Assembly (NCBI GenBank): GCA_025738555.1
Contig: JAOVFP010000024.1
Coordinates: 806,001 to 870,000, forward strand
Direction of reading: 5' to 3'
Source: Cyathus striatus
Taxonomy: Eukaryota > Basidiomycota > Agaricomycetes > Agaricales > Nidulariaceae
Length of the DNA stretch: 64,000 bases
Shown piece after piece: positions 11,655 through 23,278 of this stretch. Numbering within the stretch: the stretch's first letter is position 1; the number at the start of each line of letters is the position of its first letter. The notes beneath the pieces were generated by a model. That model was not told where the DNA came from, searched no databases, and saw only the letters and a list, made by a program, of their open reading frames with translations. The position numbers and the translations under genes are program-made.

Positions 11655-11740
11655 TTTACAGTAATGGTTAGTTAGTTTTCAGGATGTACGAAGACTTTTG
11701 CTTAGTCATCATCTAAGTATCAGTAAATATTCGGTAGTTA

Positions 11741-11788
11741 CAGCGCTTTGCATATCGATATAGACCTACGATTTTCTTAGTACACATC
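11741..11788 (+). repeat. Left terminal inverted repeat of the TA element
   Basis: 48-bp arm pairing with 12427-12474. The outer 25 bp are perfect and the inner 23 bp have 6 mismatches. Confidence 0.9.
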
Positions 11789-11864
11789 TGAGTTCCACCG
11801 GCAGCATGATCCGGGATCAACAGGCTATTCCTTAAAAGGGTTATGACGCTCGACGCGCCAGTTC

Positions 11865-12209
11865 TCAATCATCTGCGGCGGTCTCAAGCAATATGTCCCT
11901 TAGTCGTTGGAGACGATGAGCACCGAGGTTTGAGAACGCCACCACATATTGGCATAAGTACCTAGCATTAGTAGCTCGAGCTTCATAGGAGAGATTGTCA
12001 ATATGTCTCATAATGCAATCAGTACTATCCAAACCCGAGACCACCTCCAGCTCATCCTCAAGATCCTGTACAACCATATCCTCCTTATTATGCCCATAAT
12101 TCTCCAGAAACACAGCATCTCTTCCGATATACACCTCCCCACATCCTGCAACCTTATCAGCAATTTGTTCTGCCTCATTTTCTTCACCACCACGAGCAAT
12201 ATCTCCCAT
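11865..12209 (-). CDS. Hypothetical 114-aa ORF inside the TA transposon
   Basis: Uninterrupted frame starting MGDIARGGEENEAEQIADKV, acidic with a leucine/arginine-rich C-terminus (SNLGAHRLQRLRDILLETAA). It lies wholly inside the inverted-repeat element. No transposase motif is visible. It could be a remnant of the parent element, a captured host fragment or chance. I do not recognise it. Confidence 0.3.
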   Translation of the reverse strand: MGDIARGGEENEAEQIADKVAGCGEVYIGRDAVFLENYGHNKEDMVVQDLEDELEVVSGLDSTDCIMRHIDNLSYEARATNARYLCQYVVAFSNLGAHRLQRLRDILLETAADD

Positions 12210-12426
12210 TTAATCCAGCTATGTTTCATAACTATGCTCTCCAGGCCAACGGGCCCATTATTCACGACCTTCGTGGCCCAGAATTGAACCCTGCCTAGGT
12301 GCAGGATGGGTGAGGAGACATAGCAGCGGTTGGGACACTGCAACGCAGTAGCGCAGTGGAGAGCAGCAGGGCAGCCAAGATCCAGTGGTTTGGCTGTGGA
12401 TCCGGCAATGATGGCCGTATAACTCC

Positions 12427-12474
12427 GATGTATACTAACGAAATTTTAAGTCTATATCGATATGCAAAGCGCTG
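12427..12474 (-). repeat. Right terminal inverted repeat of the TA element
   Basis: Mirror of 11741-11788, immediately followed by the TA duplicate. Confidence 0.9.
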
Positions 12475-12554
12475 TAAGCATAAGTTACTAGTTCTACATC
12501 GTCTACATAGAGGTATATAACATGGAAGTATAGGTTCAATAATAAGTGTAAGTA

Positions 12555-15500
12555 CTATCGAGACCGGTCTGAATTTGTATCCGTGTCCAGTAATATATAA
12601 CGTCCATTCTCCAGCCGCAAATCTATTGAAATGCCATTTGAAGGAACCTCGGATCTCCATAACGGAGTCATGCCAAACCAAACGCCCAGTTTCGACAGCC
12701 ACCTTCGACGTTTTTGATACCCTTCCTTAGGGTCATCCAACAGAGCTTCCCAACGATACGTAGCACGGGCGCGTATCCAATCGTCGTCATGGTCAGTGCC
12801 ACCCCCCGTACCTAAACTCGACATTCCACCATGAGTGAGTTCGTCAATATCATCTATTTCTAGTTCCCTCTCGCTGTTTCCAAGATGAAATGTGACTGCC
12901 TGTAACAACGAGCTCAGAGGTAGATCTTATACCTTTAATTATGAAATAAAACTTACACGCCTCGAATTCCTAAACACGATGTCATTCAATCGTAAGTACA
13001 CCTTGTTTAAGAATCCATTGTGGAAAAAGTCGTCCCATCGAGGTTTGTTATTATGGAGAAGCCCTCTTTGCCGAAGAAAGTTCTCCAAGGCTGCTCGAGG
13101 CAGAGGAGTATAAGCGATAGATGTGGGGTAGTGTGGATTAAAATCTGATGCATGTTTCTGAAGTCCGGATATTGTGTCATGATTTCTTCGCCATAGATCA
13201 TCCTGTTGCCGAATTAGCCAACTTGACAATATGAAGAAGTCAAGTAACACACCCAGAATATGTACCACCAAGTCCCAGGCTCGGACTTGTTCACAATAGC
13301 CAACCGAGCATGCGTCGCCTCGAAAACAGTTTCGCTTCCTAGCATCAAGCTCCGAACACGCATATCGCGCTCGAACTCGATGGAACTCTGTGCCAATCCG
13401 GATGGTTCACGGGGCTGTTCATAAACATGCGTCAAAAAGCGATATGACAATACATGAGCTTTCCTTCTTGATTCCTTTCGGCAGTAGTAGCGATAATTTA
13501 ACAATACATCTTCAATCTTTGGCAGTCTTGTATGTATTGTTCCCTGATTGTTTTCCAGAAATCGTGCAAGCGGAGGCGTTAAATCAAAGTCATCATTGAG
13601 TCTGATGATTTCTGCTGTGGCTATGACATTCTTCGAGTATTGCAACGTAATTCCGAATCCGCTACCAATGTGAAGATCATCCCACATTAGATAGCCACGA
13701 CGAGTGATCTTAAACATGCAAGATCTAAAATGCTGAGAAGATACAGCTTTATATTTCCTCCTAGACCACCAGTTTGAAGAAATCCCAACGTCCTGTTACA
13801 AATCGATGTCTGTACACTGACAATGCAGAGGAGCTACATACCGCCATGTGATCGTAAGCCCAATACACCGTCTGCCCATCCAATGCTCGTAAACACATTC
13901 GTATATGTCGCTTTTTCTGGATTTCGTATGAAGAATTCTGCTGAACATATACGTCTAAATCAGACACGGATTGCAAGATAGCCATGCCTCCATCATCATA
14001 GCGAATAACCTGTCGTTCACGGGATTCATTAAATAATAGAGATATTTTTGACAAGGCCACCTTACCAGAGTCGGCGGAAACGGTATCCACCAAGCATTTC
14101 CAAAGTATCCTTTCCAGCCTGGGGTGGTTGACTGGCTTGGGCTTTTCCAATAGCAATCCGGTCCAGTGAAATCCTTCTGTATCTGATCCCGCAGAGATTC
14201 ATACCAAACAAAATCTGCTCCAGATGTAAGCGCTACCGCCCTGTTGTATGCCAAGGACCCAACGTCTCGTAAAATCTATAGGTTTCGTAAGATATATTGC
14301 AGACAAATTAACTACGGAACGTGCCTTCAGGTTTTCGGCGTGTCGCTCTCCAGGAGTACCTTGAAAGTCAAGGAGATAAGGGGGATACGTCGACTGAGAA
14401 GATTGTGAGTACATCATGGCTTGTACTTTTGGAATTTTACACTCGGGACTTGTGAGTAACAGCGTTGTAATTGCTTCCTGCCAGATTCTTCGTTTGGTAT
14501 GTATCGACGAGGAAGAGATATCCAGCCTACGCATGAACATGTAAGTCTGTTGCCGTATTTAGCCATGATATAATGGCACTTGCCGCGGTGAGAAGACGTC
14601 GATACCTTGCAGATAAATAATTAACAATAAATCTATACTTATTAGAAAATTAAGACTTACTGAAATCGATCCTGCGCGTAAGACCTACCGTTCGGAGTAA
14701 GTTTAATGTAATATAGCCCAGAGTGTTCACCACTAACGTTTAACAAGTCGTTGAGAGATCCCAAGATTTATTACAGCAAAGTCTAATATCGATGGGTACC
14801 ACTTTAAAACAATGAGTAGAATATCACTCACAAAAGCTAAGTCCATAGGTGATTAAATAAATACTACAAATGTGCATTTTAGAAGTAAGCGACGAAGTAG
14901 AAGATATCGCCTGCCTGTATAAAACATATGTGTCGATAATATTCTTTCCTGGTACATCGAGAGCAATGAGAAGTGCTGTCGTGGCTGTTGTTACATAATT
15001 AAGTCGTGATACCCATTCGCTTGCGTTACTAACAGGATCCAAAAAAGGTGCAAGTTTGCACTGAGCAGCGAAAAATCCCACAGCACATATCAGCAACAGG
15101 ACTTGACGAACTACAGAAATAGTTTCCCGAGGGAAAGAACGGAAGAGACAGTTATCGCTGTCAATGACAGCAATAACGAGAAGTGTGCTTAACTTGGCAA
15201 ATAGATAGATGGCAATATATGATTCCCAACCGCGGCGGAAAGCTTAATAATAACACGACTGGTCAGCACGTTGGGAAGAGAATATATTCGATAAAATACA
15301 TACCACTGTATAAGAAAGCGAAAGGATTTGCGTCTCGATCAAGCAAGCGATGATATTCTGCATCCATCTCTGCCATGTTACGTCGTCTACCTAGTTCCGA
15401 ATATTTCTCAACCTTGGGTGCTGACCGTCGTATTACGCGACGTAACGTCATGGGAAACCATATGGACAACTTATAACGTTTATCGGTAAGTACATCACAC

Positions 15501-16842
15501 AGAAGCGTGATCACTTACAACTATGACAACAAGTAAGGACAGAATAATAACAATCGGAGCATAGTTGATTTCGTTTCGTTTCATCGTGGTTGTCCAGCAG
15601 AAGTCTAGAGGGTCTCGATATTCATCAGACGGTCCGAGTGGAGCTACTTCAGGTGGAAAAGATGTTGCGTTTATGTACGGGTTTTTGACAGCCCATAAAT
15701 CATCAGACCATACAAGGACATGCACACCCATTGTGCTGAGAGGAAGATATATAACTGTCAACAAAAAAGTGGCAGTCACCAACCCATATTGTTGTCCTTT
15801 CGATTCTACAGGTTTAAGCCCTTCAATACGTCCATACCGATCGCAGTTCAAGGTCGACCGATAAAAGTAGTAAAGAAGCCCCGCGCAAAACAGAAAAAAT
15901 ATGATGAGCCAGAACAAGGACTGAAAGAGAGTTGAGCCAAAGTTCAGCGCTAGTATGTTAGGGCTGGAAATATAGTGAATTTATGCAATATAAATCAGTG
16001 ACACGTTTTCCTACATTCTCCCCAGAAACAACTTGCGCCAGCTGCCTACAATGTCCCTCCCCCCCACCGGAACTACGAATCCCGTTTTAGCGAAGACATT
16101 GTGTGTAAATATATACAAGACGCACCTATGGTGCTCAATATTAGAGCGAATATTTGTACAGTATTGACAAGTCCCTGTAAACTGTAGAACGCAGCAATTG
16201 CACTAGAGCCCTACAACAACACTTGATTAGGTGCCATAGCTGACAGTAAAAAAGACAGACAAGTAGGCCTATAGTCCAGCTAATCAAAGAACTTAATATG
16301 GTCTTTTTGTTGTGCCAAAAATGCGCTGGAGTTGAATTGAATTCGAGATCGTCCAATGACATTTTTGATTTTTCCAGTCGTTCCATAGGAGGAAACATTC
16401 CATTAGGACTTGTAACATTGGGAGAGAATTCTGGCTTTGGAAAACAGGAAAGATGGTGGTCAAGAAGCGGAAGATATAAAGGTGCAGCACTCCGTGAGAA
16501 TACCACTGAAGCTGGAATAGGTTCATGAGACCTCAAAGTTGATATATGATTCGAAGGGTTGTTTGTAGGAGATTCATCTTTATCTAGCATATAGCCAGGT
16601 GTAAGCTTAGGAGGATATGTATGCCTGAACCATTCGTCAGACGGTAGGATTATCGGGCCCGCTGGAAGGTAATCGTCGCCAACAGCAGCATTCCTCAAAG
16701 TGAGATCCGACGACAAGGAAGTGGTGCTTTCAGAATAACCAGTCACGGCAATGCTATTTGTACCATTTACTTCATTGGAGTAAATTCCTTGGAGAGTTGT
16801 CGCCTTCAGAGCTTTCTTGGAGGTAGAACGAGAACGCGGCAT
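12555..16842 (-). CDS. Large polytopic membrane protein, unrecognised
   Basis: Many-exon gene. The cytosolic N-terminus (MPRSRSTSKKALKATTLQGI) is disordered. Hydrophobic segments include TILSSLISWTIGLLVCLFY, FWLIIFFLFCAGLLYYFY, GLVTATFLLTVIYLPLSTMG, APIVIILSLLVVIVV, YIAIYLFAKLSTLLVIAV and QVLLLICAVGFFAAQCKLAP. A long soluble C-terminus (about 12555-14560) ends WRSEVPSNGISIDLRLENGR followed by a short tail. The topology suggests at least six to eight membrane passes, so a channel or carrier-like protein. I found no family signature. Exon borders were not all resolved. One gene rather than two adjacent genes is inferred from the absence of a clear stop/start pair between them. Confidence 0.6.
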
Positions 16843-17023
16843 GGCTGCTGCACATCGAACGATCGTATGCGTACACTCCAGTCGAAACACGGTTAAAGTT
16901 GAATTACAAGCTATGCAGTTATAGGAGCCAGCCGAAAGTTCATCGAATCGAAAAGAGCAGAGGTCAAAGAAGTTAAGAGATCTTCAGAATTCTTGCCGCT
17001 TCGAAGCCTATCAAGCCATATAT

Positions 17024-17145
17024 GGAAATAATAGTCTCGTACCCATCCGTTTTAGGGCATAACATCGTAGCGACGCAGGAGCAGAATTCTCAAAATTCTC
17101 ACGATATTATGCCCTAAAACGGATGGGTACGAGACTAGGAAATAA
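17024..17145. mobile_element. 106-bp foldback MITE with 8-bp target duplication (hAT-like)
   Basis: Perfect 31-bp inverted arms at 17032-17062 and 17107-17137 (outer end TAGTCTCGTACCCATCCG) surround a 44-bp loop. The direct repeat GGAAATAA at 17024-17031 and 17138-17145 is an exact 8-bp target-site duplication. An 8-bp duplication and TAG termini fit hAT-derived MITEs. The element sits between the membrane-protein gene start and the 3' end of the DUF2235 gene. Perfect arms and duplication suggest a recent insertion. Confidence 0.92.
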
Positions 17146-17261
17146 GTACTTGGTTATGACGCATTGCTTGCAAGCTTACTTTTTATAAGTAATAATAAAA
17201 TATACAATTACGTATGTAGCATTATAAATTAAGTTAATGGGTATTTAGAATAGTTCTTGAT

Positions 17262-19881
17262 TCAGGTTCTCTTGGATAATGTGCCAGGAAGCTGCATTTC
17301 ATCCCCTACGTTGCCTAAACCTGCCCGCTCTGCCACACTACCCAATCGAGTCTTTTCTCGAACAGGTAGTCCATTCTCAGTCTTAACCCCTGTATCACTT
17401 GTTGTAACTGTCTTCAGAATTGACTTGGTTATTCTGTTTCCGACGCTCAATATCGATCTGCGGATGCTTCTTTTGCGGCGAGTTTCTACTCGTGCCTCGT
17501 AGGACTCGACGACTGGAGAATGTGGTTTATAGGGCCAACCCGCTTTAAGCTCTTCTTCCAGCGAGAGAAGAGGTGCAATCAGTTCTGGGTGTTCCTTAAT
17601 TACATTATTGAGTTCTGGATATAAGGATGATTGCTGTAAAACCGATGAGTGGATGGTTTCATTTGTAACATGATTGACCCCGATAGGGATCTCACGCTGG
17701 ATACTGGAGGCAAGGGTGAATATACCAGTCTTGGAACTGTTTCCCGATACCATGGGTTAATGTGTGCAATGTTACATATTGAAACAGCGTACTCGTGTGG
17801 TTTTTGCTCTCCCCATGGAGCTACTGGTTGTAGTAGTCGCGATAAGTATTCTACATCCAGAGACAACATATTTTCAATGTTGGCCTACAGTGAAGATGAG
17901 CCACGAAAAAAAATAACAATATAAATTTGTACATACTGCCATCCATACGAGAGTCAAGTCAGCGAGATCATGCTCTCGATAGCCACCGCCTATCTGAGCA
18001 TAGTTAGCTACGCTATGACACAAATGGTCAAAAAGAGTTCTTACATCGGTATGACTGCCTGTTTCGCCAAATGAGACATAAGTTTCGCTGTGGAACTAGG
18101 TATGTTATATAACCCTACCTGAGAACCAACACTATTCATTCATTTGTTAATCATTAAGTAGCATTAAACTACCACCAAATCTACTCACTTGTTTTAACAC
18201 CTGATCTTTACGTCTACCTCCTTCGGTTTGCTCAAATTTATTGCATTTCTATGAAATATCATGAAACGAATTAAACGGACTATGTTCAAGGGACTCACGA
18301 AATCCAAGCGCATTTCGTGTAGTGCAAGGGCTTGGTAGGCCCGTTTAACATGCTCGCCAAGTGTTCGATCAGGGAATCCAAACAATGTTCGTATCTTAGT
18401 AGAGCCTAGCGTAAGTTCTTCCGGCAAGCCCAACGAACCGACCGTATCAAAAACCCCTAGACATCTGCAAGGCTGGATAAGTACGTTTCAGTCACAATCT
18501 TCAATAAAAACTTACTGCACAGAAAATGTATCCCCATCAGAATCTGCGCGTTTCTTGCCAGGAGAGCTATGTTGGTTCCACGGAGCTAGCTTCTCTCTTA
18601 ATTTTTGTTTTTCTATGTCTGACAATCAATAAAACTACTAAACAAGCACAAAATTAACCGTGCCTTCTTCATTATCGGTTTTCCCTAACTTCTGATATGC
18701 AATGAATATGCCAGCGAAGTGATCCATGTCTTTGCGGTCCAAAACACCGATTTCGCCCTGAAACATCAATAAACTTGCCAGTAAGCCCCAGTGGAATGCA
18801 ACTTACAATAAACGTAGCGACCATCCGTGCAGTATACGCACCCTATTACTAATGATCACCACTAGTTAGGAAATAAATTAAATTGAAACACTTGCTCGTG
18901 AAAATCCGAACAGGAATATCTGTCATATGGATGAGAAACGAGGAATGCTTCCGTGAAAGACAGTGATATACCTCATCTCCAGGCGTATAGTTACTTTGTT
19001 ACTGTATTAATTGTGTATCCGCTGAGTATATTTCCCTAAGAATACTCACTGAGCAATAAATGCATATGCTTCTTCGACCTTGTCCGCTGCAGCCACAATT
19101 GGGACCATTAGTCAAGTCTTTGAAAATTCTGGACTCGTAGTAAGGCACACCTAGGGATCCACCAGTTGTTGCTGAAAAATGATAATAAGATATGTGCCCC
19201 TTAGAATGAAAAAAGCAGGAATGTCCACCTTCGATATACTCAGAGTAAAAGTTCTTCTCAGTTCCTATACCAGATTGGTAGAATACGATCTGTTGTATGG
19301 GAGGCCCGCCGTCGTTCCGAACATCTTCATTATTAATTGCTCTTGAAAGACGCTAGTATATCAAATTGGGAACGTCAAGGAAGAAGGTCGATAGGGAAGA
19401 GCGATAAACACATACGAGGATGTTGGTGTACGCTGAACGGTGCTCTGAGATGCCGTCTTGCCAGGTTCTGAAGTTATCGGTTACCTCCGGGCCGCCAGAT
19501 GGACTGAAGCATCCGCACTTACCCATCGCAACAAACAATGATCCTTTTGTGCACTCTGCGACGAAGACTCTCATGGCTGAACTGAAACGTTGGGTCGGTC
19601 CCCAGTCGACGATGAGAGCGTGCGGGACTGCTGTGTGCTGTGCGGCCCTCACTCAATGGCGTGCGCCGGTGGCGATCATTCAGTGGCGTATGGCCTTCGC
19701 TGAGGGGTGTGTGGAGGCTAACTGGTGAATATTTGGCGTGTTCGTGCTCCGGAGCTGAGAGGGCGGCAGGATCAAGCCTTGGAGTGCCACATTCGCTTGG
19801 AGGAAGCGGGACGTTCAGCGGGAACGGGAGAGGGTCTAGTGGAGTATCGGACTTAAATAACAGGGAATTGGCTATTGACAT
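17262..19881 (-). CDS. DUF2235 / Tle1-like alpha/beta-hydrolase
   Basis: Predicted serine hydrolase of the DUF2235 family, related to the catalytic domain of Tle1 phospholipases. In fungi these are intracellular proteins of unknown substrate. The N-terminus (MSIANSLLFKSDTPLDPLPF) is a disordered Ser/Pro/His region. The domain begins RIIVCCDGTWQDG. The nucleophile elbow reads IFLFGFSRGAYTARMVATFI, with Ser in GFSRG. It is followed by LGVFDTVGSLGLP (Asp) and WFSGSHSDVGGGY (His). These are the family's canonical motifs. A basic C-terminal extension ends TLSKRT. One intron (18843-18895), splitting the elbow after GFSR, has a GC donor (GCAAGT). Many short exons lie between 17900 and 19400. Confidence 0.87.
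18843..18895 (-). other. GC-AG intron in the DUF2235 gene
   Basis: The exon ends with codon CGA of GFSR. The intron begins GCAAGT and ends AATAG. The next exon reads GGT GCG TAT ACT (GAYT). No GT donor gives the conserved GFSRGAY join. Confidence 0.8.
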
Positions 19882-20421
19882 GTTGGTATGTGGATGAACA
19901 CTCAGGAAAAGCCAGATACCTCCTCGCTCTGGTTTAAATGCTTCTTGGATTGATAATTTGATACATCTACGGCGACAACTTCGGAATTAGGCATCGCATT
20001 TTCCCAACGTATTCGCTTGGCCTGCCATCTTACTGACCTGGATCAGCGCCGTCTACTCCACAACAGGCGCCCACTGATCACTATTTCGAGTGGCCTGAGG
20101 TGATATGCTGTGAGGTCCTGACTTTACTTAGTGAGTATCACTGCAATATTGAAACGACACGTTTCATGTCCGCTCCAACTTAGCTCCAACCTAAGTCCGT
20201 AGTGGCGATCCTGACCCCAGTGAGCCTGTGGTGCTTTTCAAAGTGCAACAATACATCTTTGCTATACACATCTCACAGGTAACATGGCACCGCATGACTT
20301 TCGTTTACTTCCTATGCTCCGCATACACATCACTTCCGCTATTTTTAGGTCTTCTTGGATTGTATGGTATTATGGTAAGTAGGTATATCATGTATGTGCT
20401 TTAAATGTCTATTAATATGTG
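19882..20421. other. Intergenic region, no gene seen
   Basis: About 540 bp between the DUF2235 start and the NUS1 stop (both minus strand). I saw no conserved coding frame, no tRNA-like structure and no repeat. Confidence 0.4.
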
Positions 20422-21574
20422 TTACTTTCCGAACCGCATCTCGGCTGTAGCAAATTCGTCGAGCGCTTCTCTGAAGGTTGTTTCATGAAGTGGCACTGCA
20501 AGAAGTCCTTTGCTATTCTTTCTGTCGAAGCGCTTTCGCCAAGAGCTCTTGAAATAACTATCACTGTAGCTGAATTACATGGGCTATTTTCAGCACTGCG
20601 CCTTCACAACTGAATAGCTAACTTACTATAGCTCCGTTAACCTGATATGCCACGGAGGGTACCCATACAATTCGCCCGCCGGCGAATTAAAATCAGGATC
20701 TATAGCATGGATAATCATGAAGTCTGGAGATGACAGTGTCTCGTCACCTAAAGGACAATGTTATAAACAACGTTTATATGTGCAGTATAACACACTTACT
20801 CTCCATGAGGAGGTTGAGTTCGTCGACCGAGAGTCGGAACGGTGGCTGACTTCCTGTGTAAGGAAGTTGTAAATTCCGATGTAATTGCACCAGGTAGCGA
20901 GCAGCAGATGCGATGGCGGGCTTAGATGCTTCACGAGATATCAAGAAAAGCGACATGGGTTTTTGAGACTGCGACTCGTGCAAATTGGTAGCGTCTTTCC
21001 TTTTCCTGGTTCTTCGAATTATGGACCTACGGGAAGGCTTACTGGGCGGCGATGCAGGAATTCGAAGTACAACAGAAGGAATGAAAGTATTATCCTGGTG
21101 CTGCGGAGACAGGGATCTCGACTCGGAATAGTCGGAAGGGGGAGGAGTCAAAGGATAGTCTATTTCTGAATCAGAGGAACATTCTTGTAGTTGAGTAGGA
21201 ATGGAATCATAAATTCTCTGAGAACAAGAAATGAGAAGGCCTAAAGCTCCTCCATTCGTCAGTTTTCTGGGACATCGTGGATCATCAGAGCACGCACCAC
21301 TTTCTTCGTACACCGTCAACTTTTCGATTCCAACTATACGACACCATTTCACGGCATTCACAACACTTTCGACAAGCGCGGTTTCTGCTTGCTCCGCATT
21401 GGAGTTGGAATCCACGACAAAAAGAAGTGCAAGATGCTTAGGAATACGCCTGCGAGGTGTGCCAATAGGAAGAGGAGAAATCGTTGTTCGCCGTTTCCAG
21501 AACGAGTGTAACGCTATAACTACAGCATAGATGAAATGAATGAGTCTAAGAAGGAAGGAAGCGATGAGAGGCAT
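20422..21574 (-). CDS. NUS1: Dehydrodolichyl diphosphate synthase complex subunit Nus1
   Basis: Non-catalytic partner of the cis-prenyltransferase making dolichol at the ER. An N-terminal membrane segment (LLRLIHFIYAVVIALHSFW) is followed by RIPKHLALLFVVD and VVNAVKWCRIVGIEKLTVYE. A Pro/Ser-rich insert of about 100 aa follows, then LFLISREASKPAIASAARYL. The C-terminal exons read ELYGYPPWHIRLTELYYSDS and, after an intron, FREALDEFATAEMRFGK-stop. The terminal RxG motif (R-F-G) that Nus1 contributes to the heteromeric active site is present. The central insert is variable in fungi. Confidence 0.9.
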
Positions 21575-21928
21575 GGAAGAAGAGGTTGAGGAGGAGGAGG
21601 ATAATTTGCAGCACTTGTCTTGCGAGTCCAGACGACAAGAAAGTTGTATAAAAATATATGAATAAAGAGGCTCTAGAGATGACCTGGTTAGTATCTAGTC
21701 TTCATTAGCTGGGCGATACGAGGTAATACGTGGTCAACGATGGAAAATGTGATCGCGGCCGCAAACGCCGTCAATCTATTTCTGCTCATCTTTTTCACGT
21801 GTCCAGCTACCCCAATACGTCATCGCCACAGAAGTGCCTAATGAATGTACTAGCACAAGCTATCATAGAATGTTCATATAATTCTTACATGGACTCCTCG
21901 ACTACACACTACTTAGAAGTTTGTACAG
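21575..21928. other. Intergenic region NUS1 / SEC17
   Basis: About 350 bp. Contains a short GAG/GGA-rich stretch upstream of NUS1 (about 21580-21605) and the SEC17 3' flank. No gene seen. Confidence 0.4.
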
Positions 21929-22975
21929 TTAAGTCAGAACAGGATCCTGCTGAATACCCTTCTTGATCTTCAGCAGTATCGATGTCTTCCAGTTGTCTAG
22001 CTTGGTGATTTGATCAAATTCATAGACAGCACCAGTGAATGCTTCATCATCTCCTGACTCGATAATCTCAATAAGTGCGTTGATAAACTTGGCCTCCCGT
22101 GTGGAGCCAAAGGCTACATCCTGATTTGTATATTTCGTCATGTTTCTTCTCGCAGTTACGGTGTCCTTGATTTATGTTACAGCAATGAAAGATAATAGAC
22201 GGATGTTCAGAAATTACTTACCCCCATTGCAAGCGCACAAAGGCTTGCCCTGAGCCAATATTCCTTCACGCTATATTTGGTCAAAGCGGACGTCAGGGAA
22301 TGATCTGCAACTTGTTCATAACGTGCAATAGCTTGAGAATATTCCTCCAGCTCCGCGTGCAGATCAGCTGCATCTTTATAACATGCGTTAGCCGTACTGT
22401 AAATACAAGTATTTTTCGTCAGCTACGTTAGCTTGAAATAGCGAAAAGCAAAATGTACTAACGCTGCAGCATCCTCTTGGGCATACCAGTCGCCCGCCCT
22501 AACATAGCTCTCGCAGGCTTTCCTTAAATCATTGGTTTCTTGAAGATATATTTGACCGATCTCCTTCTCCCGGTCAGCGGCCTGTCTGAATCTACCACTT
22601 TGCGTGAGATGAACAATAGTACGAGTTAATGCCTGGATAGCCACTATAGTTCGAGAACATTAGCGCGTTTCTAAGTTGTAGCAAAATATAACACGCACAG
22701 TCGGGAAAGCCTCTCTTGTATGCTTTGGCTGCATTCCACCATGCATTGGCGGCTTCGTTGGCCTCTTTGCAGTTCTCTCGACACTCAGCTTCTTTAGAAA
22801 AAGCATCCCCGGCCTCCCTGAACATCTTTTCCAATTTAAAGGAATTCGCGGCCTGTTGATAGAGATCGCCCGCCTCTTCATACTTGGTAGAGGCAGAAGA
22901 GAACCAGCCGGTGGACGAGTTGGCTTTCTTTTCAGCCTTCTCGAGAAGAACCTGAGCTGGAGATTTAGAAGGCAT
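21929..22975 (-). CDS. SEC17: Alpha-SNAP (Sec17), NSF adaptor
   Basis: Soluble adaptor that recruits Sec18/NSF to SNARE complexes for their disassembly. TPR-like helical repeats run throughout: MPSKSPAQVLLEKAEKKANS, STKYEEAGDLYQQAANSFKL, NAWWNAAKAYKRGFPD. After an intron comes LAIQALTRTIVHLTQSGRFR, then QAADREKEIGQIY. The C-terminus carries the conserved LDNWKTSILLKIKKGIQ, the NSF-activating region. Length matches the family. Four introns. Divergent from the AGM1 gene with about 300 bp between starts. Confidence 0.95.
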
Positions 22976-23278
22976 TGGAAGATTGAAGACGCGGTACGAA
23001 TAATAACGATGGGATAGGAAGTGATAGTGGTGTTTGTGCGATGAGGCTATCCAGTGTTGCTGTGGTCCGTGAATAGGCAGGCGGTCATCTGACCCGAATC
23101 AGATCGTGACATAGTTTCGGCACTCAAGCGACAAGCTATAAATAAATTCGTATTATTACTTTGCACTTTATTCACTCAATCTCATTCCACCTTGCAGTAC
23201 TCCATCCAAGCCCATCTTATATCCTTCTCATATATCATACAGTACCTTGCAAACTGAACCTCGTTCTCTTTCTCTTAA

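Larger units (their letters stand above)
11741..12474. mobile_element. Non-autonomous DNA transposon (MITE-like), 734 bp, TA target duplication
   Basis: The left end begins CAGCGCTTTGCATATCGATA and the right end is its exact reverse complement. The first 25 bp of the inverted repeats are identical and 42 of 48 match over 11741-11788 versus 12427-12474. Both ends are flanked by TA (11739-11740 and 12475-12476). CAG termini with TA duplication fit the Tc1/mariner superfamily. No DDE transposase was recognised inside. The element fills most of the space between RRP36 and the membrane-protein gene. Confidence 0.88.

Noticed and set aside
17032..17137. Rho-independent-style terminator or small RNA hairpin
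   Set aside because: The flanking 8-bp target duplication identifies a transposed foldback element.
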